From a bacterium (GTDB lineage: Bacteria > Planctomycetota > UBA1135 > UBA2386): 64,000 bases of DNA. The notes under the pieces are model-generated. The model was given only the letters and a program-made list of their open reading frames with translations, did not search any database and was not told the origin of the DNA. The stretch lies in contig JANSXC010000001.1 of the NCBI GenBank assembly GCA_024743115.1, positions 53,628 through 117,627 on the forward strand, written 5' to 3'. Below are positions 24,717 to 34,005 of the stretch, piece after piece (the stretch's first letter is position 1; the number at the start of each line of letters is the position of its first letter). A program made the position numbers and the translations under genes.

Positions 24717-26663
24717 ATGTCCGATTCCTCGTCCGCCGATACCGAATGGCTGCTCACCGATGGCCTCGGTGGCTACGCCTGCGGCACCGTTGCGGATCTG
24801 CCACGGCGGCGATACCACGCGGCCTGGGTAGCGCGCGCGACGCCGACCGCGCGACGCCACAACATCGTGGCGGGCTTCGACGAACGGATCGCGGTGGGTG
24901 ACGAGGTCGTGTCGTTGCTGCACGCCCACTGGTCCGGCATGGCAGGCGCGGTGCCGCCGCCGGTCGAGACGCGCTTTCGTCGTTGGCCGGAGCCGACGTT
25001 CTCGTTCCGGCACGGTGCGTTCGCGATCGAGCGAGCCGTGCAGCTGGTGCGCGAGCCCGTGCCGACGTTGCTCGTGCGGTGGCGCAACGCGGGCGACCGG
25101 CCGCTGCGACTCGACGTGCGGCCCCTGCTCGGCTGGTGCGATGCCGATCATCTGATCCGCGCGCACGACGGGTTCGACGGCAGCGTCACGGCGTCGGGTG
25201 CGAGCTGGGGCGTCCGACCGGACACGTTGCTCCCGCGCCTCTGGATCACGGCCGATGGCGTCGCGGCGTTCCGGGCCGAGCCCGACTGGTATCGCGGGTT
25301 CGTCTACGGTGCCGATCGCGATCGCGGCTACGACCACGAGGGCGATCGCTACTGCCCGGGTGTTCTCGAACTCGACCTGCCGCCGGGCGGCGCCAGCGTC
25401 GTCGCGTTCCGGCTCGAAGAGCCGTGTCACGAACCGGGGGTCGCATGGGACGCTGCTCGGACCGCGCCGCCCGGTGGGACGTCGCGCGAACGGCTCGCCC
25501 GCGCGGCCGACGACTTCTTCTACGAAGCGCCAGGTGGCCGACTCGGGATCCTCGCCGGGTTCCCCTGGTTCGGTGAGTGGGGGCGCGATGTGTTCCTGGC
25601 GTTGCCGGGGCTGTCGCTGGCGCGTGGGCGCACCGAACTCTGTGAGCGCGTGATCGGTGATGCGATCCCGTTCCTGCGGCGCGGGCTGCTGCCGAACATC
25701 TACGCCGCTAAGCGCGCGGACAGCCATTTCGGCAGCTGTGATGCGGCGCTCTGGTTCGCGCTCGCGGTGCAGCGGCTCGCGGACGGCGGCAGCGGGGACC
25801 CGGTGCGGCTCGAGAACGAGTTCGTGCCAGCGCTCGAACACATCGCCGACGCCTACCTCGAAGGCACCGATCTCGGCCTCGCGGCGCAATCCGACGGTCT
25901 GCTCGCCGCTGGTGGTCCCGAGCTCAACGCGACCTGGATGGACGCACAGACGAGCGCGGGGCCCGTGACGCCGCGCGAAGGCTTTCCGGTCGAGATCCAG
26001 GCGCTCTGGTATGCCCTGCTGGCGTTCCTCGTCGAGCGCGGGGTCGCGCGCGCGGCGCGCTATCGCGAGGTGATGTTGGCCTGCGGGGCGGCGTTCAAGG
26101 ACGGGTTCTGGTTGGCAGAGCCGAAGTACCTCGCGGATCGCGTGCACGACGGCGTGCCCGATCCCGCGATCCGGCCCAACATGCTCGTCGCCGCAGCGCT
26201 CGCTCGTTCCCCGCTCACGAAGACCCAGCGGGTTGGCGTCGTGTCGATGGCCGCGACCGAGCTCGTCACGCCGTGCGGGTTGCGGACGCTGTCGCCGCAG
26301 AGCGTGGCCTACCGTCCGCGTTACGGTGGCGGGATCGAGGCGCGGGATGCGGCGTATCATCAGGGCACCGTCTGGCCCTGGCCGATCGGGTTCTACGCCG
26401 AGGCGGCGCTGCGCGCGGCGTCGCCCAAGCAGCTCCCGACCGTGGTTTCGGACCTGCGCCGGCTGCTCGAAGGTCTGGGCGCCGAACTCGATCGCGCCGG
26501 TCTGGAGCACGTCAGCGAGGTCTTCGACGGGGACCCACCGCATCGCCCCGGCGGCACGTTCGCGCAAGCCTGGAACACGGGGGAGATCCTGCGCGCTCAC
26601 GCTCTGCTCGATGCCGCGGCGGCCGACCTCGAAGCCACTGCGAAGGTCGGGAAGTCGACGTGA
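24717..26663 (+). CDS. Glycogen debranching enzyme (amylo-alpha-1,6-glucosidase type)
   Basis: 648 residues. Resembles the archaeal-type debranching family (GH133): an N-terminal domain starting EWLLTDGLGGYACGTVAD, then the (alpha/alpha)6 catalytic part with GFPWFGEWGRDVFLALPGL, TWMDAQTSAGPVTPREGFPV and GTVWPWPIGFYAEAALR. The conserved Asp/Glu in the GEWGRD and ATWMDAQ segments are the probable catalytic acids. It removes alpha-1,6 branches from glycogen. ATG 24717 gives the canonical start. The stop overlaps the GH57 gene (GTGA), so this is the first gene of a three-gene glycogen operon. Confidence 0.94.
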   Translation: MSDSSSADTEWLLTDGLGGYACGTVADLPRRRYHAAWVARATPTARRHNIVAGFDERIAVGDEVVSLLHAHWSGMAGAVPPPVETRFRRWPEPTFSFRHGAFAIERAVQLVREPVPTLLVRWRNAGDRPLRLDVRPLLGWCDADHLIRAHDGFDGSVTASGASWGVRPDTLLPRLWITADGVAAFRAEPDWYRGFVYGADRDRGYDHEGDRYCPGVLELDLPPGGASVVAFRLEEPCHEPGVAWDAARTAPPGGTSRERLARAADDFFYEAPGGRLGILAGFPWFGEWGRDVFLALPGLSLARGRTELCERVIGDAIPFLRRGLLPNIYAAKRADSHFGSCDAALWFALAVQRLADGGSGDPVRLENEFVPALEHIADAYLEGTDLGLAAQSDGLLAAGGPELNATWMDAQTSAGPVTPREGFPVEIQALWYALLAFLVERGVARAARYREVMLACGAAFKDGFWLAEPKYLADRVHDGVPDPAIRPNMLVAAALARSPLTKTQRVGVVSMAATELVTPCGLRTLSPQSVAYRPRYGGGIEARDAAYHQGTVWPWPIGFYAEAALRAASPKQLPTVVSDLRRLLEGLGAELDRAGLEHVSEVFDGDPPHRPGGTFAQAWNTGEILRAHALLDAAAADLEATAKVGKST

Positions 26664-27964
26664 TCGACATCGTCTTCTACTTCCAGGCGCACCAGCCTTA
26701 CCGGCTGCGGAAGTGGCGACCCGGCGACCGGATCGACCGCGGGGCCTACTACGACGAGCCGCTCAACCGCCTCGTGGTCGAGCGGGTGGCCGAGCGCTGC
26801 TATGTGCCGATGAACCGGTTGCTGCTCGACGCGATCGAGCGCACCGACGGTCAGTTCCGGTGTGCGTTCTCGCTCTCGGGAACGCTGATTTCGCAGCTGC
26901 GCGACTGGGTGCCGGCGGCGCTCGACACGTTCGTCGAGCTCGCGGAGTCGGGCAATGTCGAGTTCCTGTGCGAGACGAGCCAGCACAGCCTCGCGGCTGT
27001 CGTGAATCCCGACGAGTTCGCGTCGCAGGTCGAGACGCAGCGCGCGGTCGTGACCGACCTGTTCGGCGAGCCGACGACGTTCCGCAACACGGAGCTCATC
27101 CTCGACAACACGATCTGCCAGCAGGTCGAGGACCTCGGTTTCGACTGCATGTTGGGCGAGGGCGCCGATCGGCTGCTCGGTTGGCGCAGTCCCCAGGTGC
27201 CCTATCGGCCCAAGGGTTGCGAGCGATTGCGGCTGCTGTTGCGCAGCTATTCGCTTTCGGACGACATCGCGTTCCGGTTCTCGAATCGGAAGTGGCCGGC
27301 CTACCCGCTGTTTGCCGATACCTACGCCAAGTGGCTGCACGAGGTGCCCTCGCCAGCACAATTCGTCGGCTTGTTCATGGACTACGAGACGTTTGGAGAA
27401 CACCAGGGCTCGGATACCGGGATCCTCGACTTCATGCGCCACCTGCCCGAGCTCGTGCTCGAGGAGTCGGGATTCCGATTTCGCACGCCGGCGCAGGTCG
27501 CGGCCGAACGCGCGCCGATCGGTGATCTCGACATCGCGACACACGTTTCCTGGGCCGACGAAGAACGCAACCTGACCGCCTGGCTCGGCAACCCGATGCA
27601 GACCGCCGCCCACGACGCGATCTACGCCTTGCGCGACGACGTGCTCGCCGTGGCGGACAAGCGCCCCGATCTGCTCGAAGCCTGGCGGCGCCTCACGACT
27701 TCGGATCACGTGTACTACATCGCGACCAAGCACCACAGTGATGCCGAGGTCCACGACTACTTCAGCCCCTACGACACGCCGCACGCGGCGTTCGTGACGG
27801 TGATGACCGCGGTCGACGACCTCGCGGCGAAGGTCGCCGTGGCCGCGAAGGCCGCGCGCGGCCCAGTGGGTGGCAAGAACGCTCGCGCTGCGAAACGCGC
27901 GCAGCCTGGCAAGTCCGGCAAGCCCCGAAAGTCTGGCAAGGCCGACAAGCGAGCGCAGAACTGA
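26660..27964 (+). CDS. Glycoside hydrolase family 57 (alpha-amylase type)
   Basis: 434 residues. GH57 regions in order: FYFQAHQPYRLRKW (HQPY), GNVEFLCETSQHSLA, FRNTELILDN (the catalytic nucleophile glutamate region) and FMDYETFGEHQ (the acid/base aspartate region), followed by HVYYIATKHHSD. Acts on alpha-1,4 glucans; an amylase is the closest match, but a branching or transferase role in this glycogen cluster is possible since no separate branching enzyme is visible. The last about 45 residues are a Lys/Arg/Ala/Gly-rich tail. GTG 26660 overlaps the debranching gene by four bases, and there are two bases between its stop and the downstream fusion gene. Confidence 0.92.
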   Translation: MIDIVFYFQAHQPYRLRKWRPGDRIDRGAYYDEPLNRLVVERVAERCYVPMNRLLLDAIERTDGQFRCAFSLSGTLISQLRDWVPAALDTFVELAESGNVEFLCETSQHSLAAVVNPDEFASQVETQRAVVTDLFGEPTTFRNTELILDNTICQQVEDLGFDCMLGEGADRLLGWRSPQVPYRPKGCERLRLLLRSYSLSDDIAFRFSNRKWPAYPLFADTYAKWLHEVPSPAQFVGLFMDYETFGEHQGSDTGILDFMRHLPELVLEESGFRFRTPAQVAAERAPIGDLDIATHVSWADEERNLTAWLGNPMQTAAHDAIYALRDDVLAVADKRPDLLEAWRRLTTSDHVYYIATKHHSDAEVHDYFSPYDTPHAAFVTVMTAVDDLAAKVAVAAKAARGPVGGKNARAAKRAQPGKSGKPRKSGKADKRAQN

Positions 27965-27966
27965 AT

Positions 27967-30900
27967 ATGACCGATCGTCCCTTCCAACTTTTCGAGATCA
28001 GCTGGGAAGTCTGCAACAAGGTTGGTGGCATCCACACCGTCTTGTCGAGCAAGGCCGTGACCGCGGTCGAACGCTACGGCGACGACTACGTGACCATTGG
28101 CCCGCAGCTGCTCGGCGGTACGACCGGCCAGCCACCGTTCGACGACGAACCCGGCTACGAAGCGTTCATCGAGTCGTGTCGCGACATCGGCGTGCCGGTG
28201 CGCGTCGGCCGTTGGCGCATCACCGGTCGTCCGCGCTGCATCCTGGTCGGCTTCTCCGGGCTCTACGAGCAGAAAGACGGCATCTTGTCCGGGCTCTGGG
28301 AGCGGCATGGGGTCGATTCGATCGCCGGCACGTGGGACTACGTCGAACCGGTGTTGTTCGCGACGGCTGCGGCGATGGTGATCGAGCGCTGGTGGGAGGA
28401 GTACCTCGCACCGTTCCGGCGCCGCGCGGTCGTGCAGGCCCATGAGTGGATGACTGCGGCCGCGCTGCTCTACCTGCAGGATCGGATCCCGAGCGTCGGC
28501 ACCGTGTTCACGACGCACGCGACGATGCTCGGCCGGGCGCTCGCATCGCTCGGCATCACGCCTGACCCTACCAAAGGTGACAAGGGGCTCGACGGCAAGA
28601 CGCCGGCCGAGCTGGCGGAGACCCACGGCGTCCAGGCCAAACACTCACTCGAGGGCGTGGCGGCGCGTAAGTCGGACGTCTTCACGACCGTCAGCGCGAT
28701 CACGGCGGCGGAGGCCGAGCTGCTGCACGAGCGCAAGGCGGTGCCGCTGCTGCCGAACGGCATCGACCTCGGCGTCATCGGTGAACTCGCGGGCAGGGAC
28801 CGCGACGCGACGCGGGTCGATCTCGTGCGCATCGCGAATGCGATGGTTGGCGAGGACGTGAGCGACTTCGCGTTCGTGGCGATCACCGGACGCTATGAGT
28901 TCCACAACAAGGGCATCCAGCTTCTGCTCGATGCCCTTGCGCGGATCGAGCAGCAGAAGACCGGGCGCAAGCTCGTCGCGTTCTTGCTCGTCCCGGCGGG
29001 CAACTCCGGCATTCGCGCTGAACTGCTCGACCGGCTGGCCGGCAGCGAGGCCAGCGAGCCGCTCGGGATCTGCACGCACAACCTCTTCGACGAGGACAAC
29101 GACCCGACGCTCAACCACTGCAAACATCTCGGGCTCGACAATCGGGTCGGCAGCCATACCAAGGTCGTGCAGATTCCGATCTACCTGCGGCCCGACGATG
29201 GTCTGTTCGGCAAGGAGTGCGAGGCGATCGTGGCCGCGATGGACCTCGGCGTCTTTCCGTCCTACTACGAGCCCTGGGGCTACACGCCGCAGGAATCGCT
29301 CGCCGTCGGCGTCCCGACCATCACGACCGATCTCGCGGGTTTTGGCCGATGGGCGACCGCGGCCGGGCTGAAGGCCGAGGACGGCATCGCCGTGCTGGCG
29401 CGCGAGCACGTGCCGTATGCCGAGGTCGTCACGGCGTTCATGGATACGATGGCCGCGTTCCTCGCCGGCAAGCACGGCGAGGGCGATGTGCTGCGCGCGC
29501 GCTGCATCGAGGCCGCGGGTCGCACCGAGTGGCAGCACTTCTACGAGCACTACGAAGTGGCCTACGACGCCGCGATCGCCGCGGTCCAGAAGCGGAGCGT
29601 CGCCGGGGTCGTGCAGTTCCGCATGCCACGTCGCGCGCTGCCGTCCCCGGGCTCGGGGACCGCGCCGCGGCTGTCGACGTTCGAGGCCGCTGCGACGTTG
29701 CCCGAGAACCTGCGCGGTCTCGAACGGCTCGCGCGCAACTTCTGGTGGGTATGGAACGGCGGCGCGCGCGAGCTCTTCGAGGAACTCGCGCCCGGGTTCG
29801 ACGAATGTGGTGAGAACCCCGTAGCGTTCCTGCAGGGCGTCAGCCTCGAGACGCTCGAGTCCAAGGCCGCCGATGCCGACTACCTCGAACGGCTCCGCGC
29901 CGCGGTGGCGCGGTTCGACGATTACATGGCGACTGCCGCCGAGCCGTTGCCGGTTCGTGACGGCGCCGACGGCCCCGCGGTCTCGACAGAGAACCCGGTG
30001 GCCTACTTCTCGGCCGAGTTCGGCGTGCATCACTCGTTGCCGGTCTACAGCGGTGGTCTCGGCATCCTCGCCGGTGACCACCTCAAGAGCGCGAGTGATC
30101 TCGGGATCCCGCTCGTCGGCGTCGGCCTGTTCTATCGCTTCGGCTACATGTACCAGCAGGTGTCGAGCGATGGTCAGCAGATCGCGGCCGATCGCGAGAA
30201 CCTGCCGCGGCAGCTCGCGGTCGACCCGGTACGCGGCGACGACGGTAAGCTGCTCGAGATCTCGGTGCCGTTGCCCGGGCGCGAGCTGTTCCTCCAGGCT
30301 TGGAAGGCGCAGGTCGGCCGCGTGACGCTCTACCTGCTCGACGCCAACGTTGAGAAGAACCAGCCGGAAGATCGCGACATCACGCGCAACCTCTACGGCG
30401 GCGACGTCGAGAATCGTATCCGGCAGGAGATCGTGCTCGGGCGTGGCGGCGTGCGCCTGCTGCGTGAGATGGGGCTGCGGCCTGCGGTCTACCACATGAA
30501 CGAGGGGCACGCCGCGTTCCTGACCCTCGAACGCATCAGCCGCCTCGTACGCGGCGAAGGCCTGCCGTTCGATGCCGCGCGGGAGTACGTCGCGCGGACG
30601 ACGCTGTTCACGACGCATACGCCGGTGCCCGCGGGTCACGATCGCTTCGGCGAGGATCTCGTGCGGCGCTACTTCGGCGACGCCGAGGAGTGGGTGGGTC
30701 TGCCGTGGGAGCGCTTCTTTGCCCTCGGTCAGGCCGCGCGCGGCGAGAAGACCGGCACGGAGTTCAACATGACGTACCTGGCGAAGAACTTCGCCGGCTT
30801 CGTCAATGGCGTGAGCAAGCTGCACGGGGTCGCGTCGCAGAAGCTGCTGCACGCGTTCTGGCCGGGGTTGCTCGAGAGCGAGGTGCCGATCGCCGCGATC

Positions 30901-32208
30901 ACCAACGGTGTGCACCTCGCGACGTGGACCAACGGCCGGATCGGCGAACTCCTGCGTGGCGACCGCGGACCGGTGCGTCCGGCTGACTTCGAGGGCGCCG
31001 AGAAGGTCGCTGACGACCGCTTGTGGCTCGCGCATCAGGCCAACAAGAACGTCATGCTCGAGACCGTGCGCCACGTGCTCACGCAGACGTTCCATGCGCG
31101 TGGCGACAGTCCGACCGTGCTGAGTTCGATGCTCGCCGGGCTCGACGAGAACGCCCTCTACCTCGGCTTCGCGCGCCGGTTCGCGCCCTACAAGCGTGCG
31201 CACCTGTTGTTCAGCGATCCCGATCGACTGCGCAAGATCCTCGACGACACGGAGCGGCCGGTCCGCATCCTGGTGTCGGGCAAGGCGCATCCGCGCGACC
31301 AGCTCGGCCAGGACATCCTCAAGTCCATCGTGCAGATCGCGCGCTCGCCGGAGTTCATCGGCAAGGTGTTCTTCGTCGACGGCTACAGCATGGCCGTCGC
31401 GCGTGCCCTCGTGCAGGGCGTCGACGTCTGGGTCAACACGCCGACGCGCATGGAGGAGGCCAGCGGCACTTCGGGCATGAAGGCCGCGGCCAACGGCGTG
31501 CTCAACCTCTCCATCGCCGACGGCTGGTGGCCCGAGGCGGCGGACGGCGACAACGGCTGGACCATCGCCGGACCGCGGGTGTACGAGCGTCAGGAGCTGC
31601 AGAACGAAGCCGATGCCGCGGCGCTCTACCGCCTGCTCGAAGAGGATCTCGTGCCGGCGTTCTTCAACCGCGACGCAGAGGCGCGCCCGCCGCGCTGGCT
31701 CGAGATGATGAAGCACACGCTCGCGACCGTGCCGCCCTACTTCAGTACCGACCGCATGGTCTCGGACTACCTCGAGCAGGCCTACCGCCCGCTCGCGGGC
31801 AACTACTTTCACGAGCAGGGCGAGCGCAAACGTCCGGCGCGCGAGACGGCGAAGAACTTCGGGCGACTGCGGAGCGGCTTCGAGAAGGTGAAGATCCGGG
31901 CGGCCAAGACGGTCGAGCTGCAGGACTTCAAAGTCGGCCAGCACCTCGAAGTGCACCTCGAGGCCGATCTCGGTTCGTTGTCACCCGAGGACGTGTGCGC
32001 CGAGCTCGTCGTTACCCAGGAGGGCGACGACGGCGCGGCGATCGTGGTGCCGATGCAGCATTCGGGCAACGTCGATGGCGCGGTGCACACGTTCGACGGC
32101 GGCTACCGCGTCGAGCGCGCCGGCCAGTACGGCTACGGCATGCGACTGCGCGTGCCCGGGAACGGGCCACACGACGCGAAGGTCCGCGGGCTCGTGCTGT
32201 GGGCCTGA
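27967..32208 (+). CDS. Fused glycogen synthase (GT3) and alpha-glucan phosphorylase (GT35)
   Basis: 1413 residues carrying two opposing glycogen enzymes. Residues 1-550: GT3 synthase, the family of animal and fungal glycogen synthase, with FEISWEVCNKVGGIHTVLSS, the glycogen-synthase C-terminal signature FPSYYEPWGYTPQESLAVG and NGIDLG. A short linker (about 550-575), then a DUF3417-like and GT35 phosphorylase part from about residue 578 (GLERLARNFWWVWNGG, YFSAEFGVHHSLPVYSGGLG, and EASGTSGMKAAANG with the pyridoxal-phosphate lysine at K1172). The chain would both extend and shorten alpha-1,4 glucan. Preceded by the GH57 gene with a two-base gap. The single open frame has no frameshift, so the fusion is not an assembly break on its face. 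Confidence 0.93.
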   Translation: MTDRPFQLFEISWEVCNKVGGIHTVLSSKAVTAVERYGDDYVTIGPQLLGGTTGQPPFDDEPGYEAFIESCRDIGVPVRVGRWRITGRPRCILVGFSGLYEQKDGILSGLWERHGVDSIAGTWDYVEPVLFATAAAMVIERWWEEYLAPFRRRAVVQAHEWMTAAALLYLQDRIPSVGTVFTTHATMLGRALASLGITPDPTKGDKGLDGKTPAELAETHGVQAKHSLEGVAARKSDVFTTVSAITAAEAELLHERKAVPLLPNGIDLGVIGELAGRDRDATRVDLVRIANAMVGEDVSDFAFVAITGRYEFHNKGIQLLLDALARIEQQKTGRKLVAFLLVPAGNSGIRAELLDRLAGSEASEPLGICTHNLFDEDNDPTLNHCKHLGLDNRVGSHTKVVQIPIYLRPDDGLFGKECEAIVAAMDLGVFPSYYEPWGYTPQESLAVGVPTITTDLAGFGRWATAAGLKAEDGIAVLAREHVPYAEVVTAFMDTMAAFLAGKHGEGDVLRARCIEAAGRTEWQHFYEHYEVAYDAAIAAVQKRSVAGVVQFRMPRRALPSPGSGTAPRLSTFEAAATLPENLRGLERLARNFWWVWNGGARELFEELAPGFDECGENPVAFLQGVSLETLESKAADADYLERLRAAVARFDDYMATAAEPLPVRDGADGPAVSTENPVAYFSAEFGVHHSLPVYSGGLGILAGDHLKSASDLGIPLVGVGLFYRFGYMYQQVSSDGQQIAADRENLPRQLAVDPVRGDDGKLLEISVPLPGRELFLQAWKAQVGRVTLYLLDANVEKNQPEDRDITRNLYGGDVENRIRQEIVLGRGGVRLLREMGLRPAVYHMNEGHAAFLTLERISRLVRGEGLPFDAAREYVARTTLFTTHTPVPAGHDRFGEDLVRRYFGDAEEWVGLPWERFFALGQAARGEKTGTEFNMTYLAKNFAGFVNGVSKLHGVASQKLLHAFWPGLLESEVPIAAITNGVHLATWTNGRIGELLRGDRGPVRPADFEGAEKVADDRLWLAHQANKNVMLETVRHVLTQTFHARGDSPTVLSSMLAGLDENALYLGFARRFAPYKRAHLLFSDPDRLRKILDDTERPVRILVSGKAHPRDQLGQDILKSIVQIARSPEFIGKVFFVDGYSMAVARALVQGVDVWVNTPTRMEEASGTSGMKAAANGVLNLSIADGWWPEAADGDNGWTIAGPRVYERQELQNEADAAALYRLLEEDLVPAFFNRDAEARPPRWLEMMKHTLATVPPYFSTDRMVSDYLEQAYRPLAGNYFHEQGERKRPARETAKNFGRLRSGFEKVKIRAAKTVELQDFKVGQHLEVHLEADLGSLSPEDVCAELVVTQEGDDGAAIVVPMQHSGNVDGAVHTFDGGYRVERAGQYGYGMRLRVPGNGPHDAKVRGLVLWA

Positions 32209-32238
32209 CCGAGCCGGCCTGATAGAACGCGGGGTCCC

Positions 32239-32937
32239 ATGACCACGTTCCACGTCGGCACGAGCGGGTTCAGCTACGACGAGTGGCGGCCCGCGTTCTA
32301 TCCCGAGGATGTCAAGAAGGCCGGGATGCTGACGTACTACGCCAGCCAGTTGCCCGCGGTCGAACTCAACAACACGTTCTATCGCATGCCGAAGCCGGAA
32401 ACGGTCGGCAAGTGGCGGACGCAGGTCTCCGACGGCTTTCGTTTCGCGGTCAAGGCGAGCAAGCGGATCACGTGGAGCGCCAAGCTCGTGGACTGCGGCG
32501 AACTCTGCGAGTGGTTGTTCCGGTCGATCGCGCCGCTCGAGGATGCGCTCGGTTGCGTGTTCTATCAGGTGCCGAAGTACGTGCGGAAGGACGTCGCGGT
32601 GCTGCGTGACTTCCTGTCCCATCAGCCGAAGGACGTGAAGGTCGCACTCGAGTTCGCGCACGACAGCTGGCTCGCGGACGACGCGCTCGACGTGATGCGC
32701 GAACATGACACCGCGCTCGTGACGAGTGACAAGGAGGGCGAGCCGGAGCCGGAGCTGCGTGACACCGCGACGTGGTGCTACGTGCGGCTGCGGCGAGCGG
32801 GTTACGAGGACGCGGACCTGCGGCGCTGGCGCGACGCGATGACCGAACGCGGCTTCACGGATGCCTTCGTGTTCATGAAGCACGAGGACTCGTGCGCCGG
32901 GCCGGCGCTCGCGCGCCGGTTCCTCGCGCTCGACTGA
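32239..32937 (+). CDS. DUF72 domain-containing protein (YecE family)
   Basis: 232 residues, near-complete DUF72 TIM-barrel-like protein: FHVGTSGFSYDEWRPAFYPE at the start, then LTYYASQLPAVELNNTFYRMPK, FRFAVKASKRITW and YVRLRRAGYEDADLRRW. The molecular function of the family is unknown. It lies 30 bases after the glycogen fusion gene and may be in its transcript. A stem-loop begins at the stop codon. Confidence 0.9.
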   Translation: MTTFHVGTSGFSYDEWRPAFYPEDVKKAGMLTYYASQLPAVELNNTFYRMPKPETVGKWRTQVSDGFRFAVKASKRITWSAKLVDCGELCEWLFRSIAPLEDALGCVFYQVPKYVRKDVAVLRDFLSHQPKDVKVALEFAHDSWLADDALDVMREHDTALVTSDKEGEPEPELRDTATWCYVRLRRAGYEDADLRRWRDAMTERGFTDAFVFMKHEDSCAGPALARRFLALD

Positions 32938-32952
32938 CCGGCTCGGGCCGGT
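32937..32952 (+). terminator. Stem-loop at the end of the DUF72 gene
   Basis: ACCGGC (32937-32942) pairs with GCCGGT (32947-32952) around TCGG. It overlaps the stop codon's last base. No U-tract follows; it separates the glycogen/DUF72 unit from ku, whose ATG is 143 bases further on. Confidence 0.4.
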
Positions 32953-33095
32953 GGGGCCGAGAGTCCGGTGACAGCGTGGTTGCCGGTCACGTCACCCTGA
33001 ACAAACCGTGAACGGGTTGCGGATCGCGGTGAGCCGAGGGCGCGAGCGGGCGACTGGCCGTGGTATCCTGCACGCTCCCGATCCTTGGTGAAACG

Positions 33096-34004
33096 ATGGC
33101 CGTCCCCTCGCGAACTTCCTGGAAGGGCTTCATCAAGCTCAGTCTCGTCTCCGTTCCCGTCAAGGCGTTCACCGCCAACGACAGCTCGGCGGAGATCCGT
33201 CTCAATCAGCTGCACAAGGACTGCAATAGCCGCGTGCGCTACCAGAAGATCTGCCCCGAGCACGGTGAGCTGAAGAGCGACAGCATCGTCAGCGGCTACG
33301 AGCACGCCAAGGACCAGTACGTCGTCATCGATCCCGAAGAACTGGACAAGCTGAGGACCAAGACCGATCGCGCGATCGGTATCGACGGCTTCATTCCCCA
33401 GGAGGAGGTCGACGGTCTCTACTTCGCGGGCAAGACGCACTACCTGCTGCCGGACGGGGTCGCGGGTGAGCGGCCATACGCGCTGCTGCACCACGGCATG
33501 GTGGAGAACAAGGTCTGCGCGATCGCGCAGGTCGTCATGTCGGGTCGTGAGCAGCTCGTGCTCGTGCGGCCGAAAGGCAAGATGCTCGTCATGACGGGGC
33601 TCTACTTCCCCAAGAAGATCAAGAATCCCGCGGACTACGAGGACGAACTCGACGAGATCGAGTTCAAGCCCGAGGAGGTCGCGCTCGCGAACACGTTGAT
33701 CGGGGCGAGCAAGCTCGAGGAGTTCGACTTCTCCAAGTACAGCGACCAGTACGTGGCGAAACTGAAGAAGGTCATCGATCTCAAGATCCAGGGCCAGGAG
33801 ATCGTGCAGGCTCCCGACCACGAGGAGCCGAAGATCCTCAACCTCATGGATGCGCTCAAGAAGAGCGTCGCCGAGGCGCAGTCGCAGGTCGTTACGGGCG
33901 ACGGCGCGGATTCGGATGCGGACGACGGTGCCGAAGCCGCGACGCCGAAGAAGCTCGCACCGAGCGCCGGCAAGAAGAAGAAGGCGCGCAAGGTAGGCAA
34001 CTGA
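33096..34004 (+). CDS. ku: Non-homologous end-joining protein Ku
   Basis: 302 residues, the usual size for bacterial Ku, a homodimer that binds DNA ends and recruits ligase. Begins AVPSRTSWKGFIKLSLVSVP, with VKAFTANDSSAEIRLNQLHK and FAGKTHYLLPDG of the Ku core, then a lysine-rich C-terminal tail (GKKKKARKVGN) that in characterised bacterial Ku aids DNA binding. The ATG at 33096 is chosen as the family N-terminus; a longer in-frame start at 33060 adds 12 unlike residues. One base separates it from the ATP-dependent ligase gene, and ligD lies about 6 kb further on the other strand. Confidence 0.95.
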   Translation: MAVPSRTSWKGFIKLSLVSVPVKAFTANDSSAEIRLNQLHKDCNSRVRYQKICPEHGELKSDSIVSGYEHAKDQYVVIDPEELDKLRTKTDRAIGIDGFIPQEEVDGLYFAGKTHYLLPDGVAGERPYALLHHGMVENKVCAIAQVVMSGREQLVLVRPKGKMLVMTGLYFPKKIKNPADYEDELDEIEFKPEEVALANTLIGASKLEEFDFSKYSDQYVAKLKKVIDLKIQGQEIVQAPDHEEPKILNLMDALKKSVAEAQSQVVTGDGADSDADDGAEAATPKKLAPSAGKKKKARKVGN

Positions 34005-34005
34005 G

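Noticed and set aside
24603..26600. Minus-strand frame opposite the debranching enzyme
   Set aside because: Shadow frame, overlapping glgC's start and lacking any domain, while the plus strand shows GH133-type motifs.
28645..31956. Long minus-strand open frame (over 1100 codons) opposite the glycogen fusion gene
   Set aside because: Arg/His/Leu-rich shadow in a GC-rich region; the plus strand carries clear GT3 and GT35 domains over the same bases.
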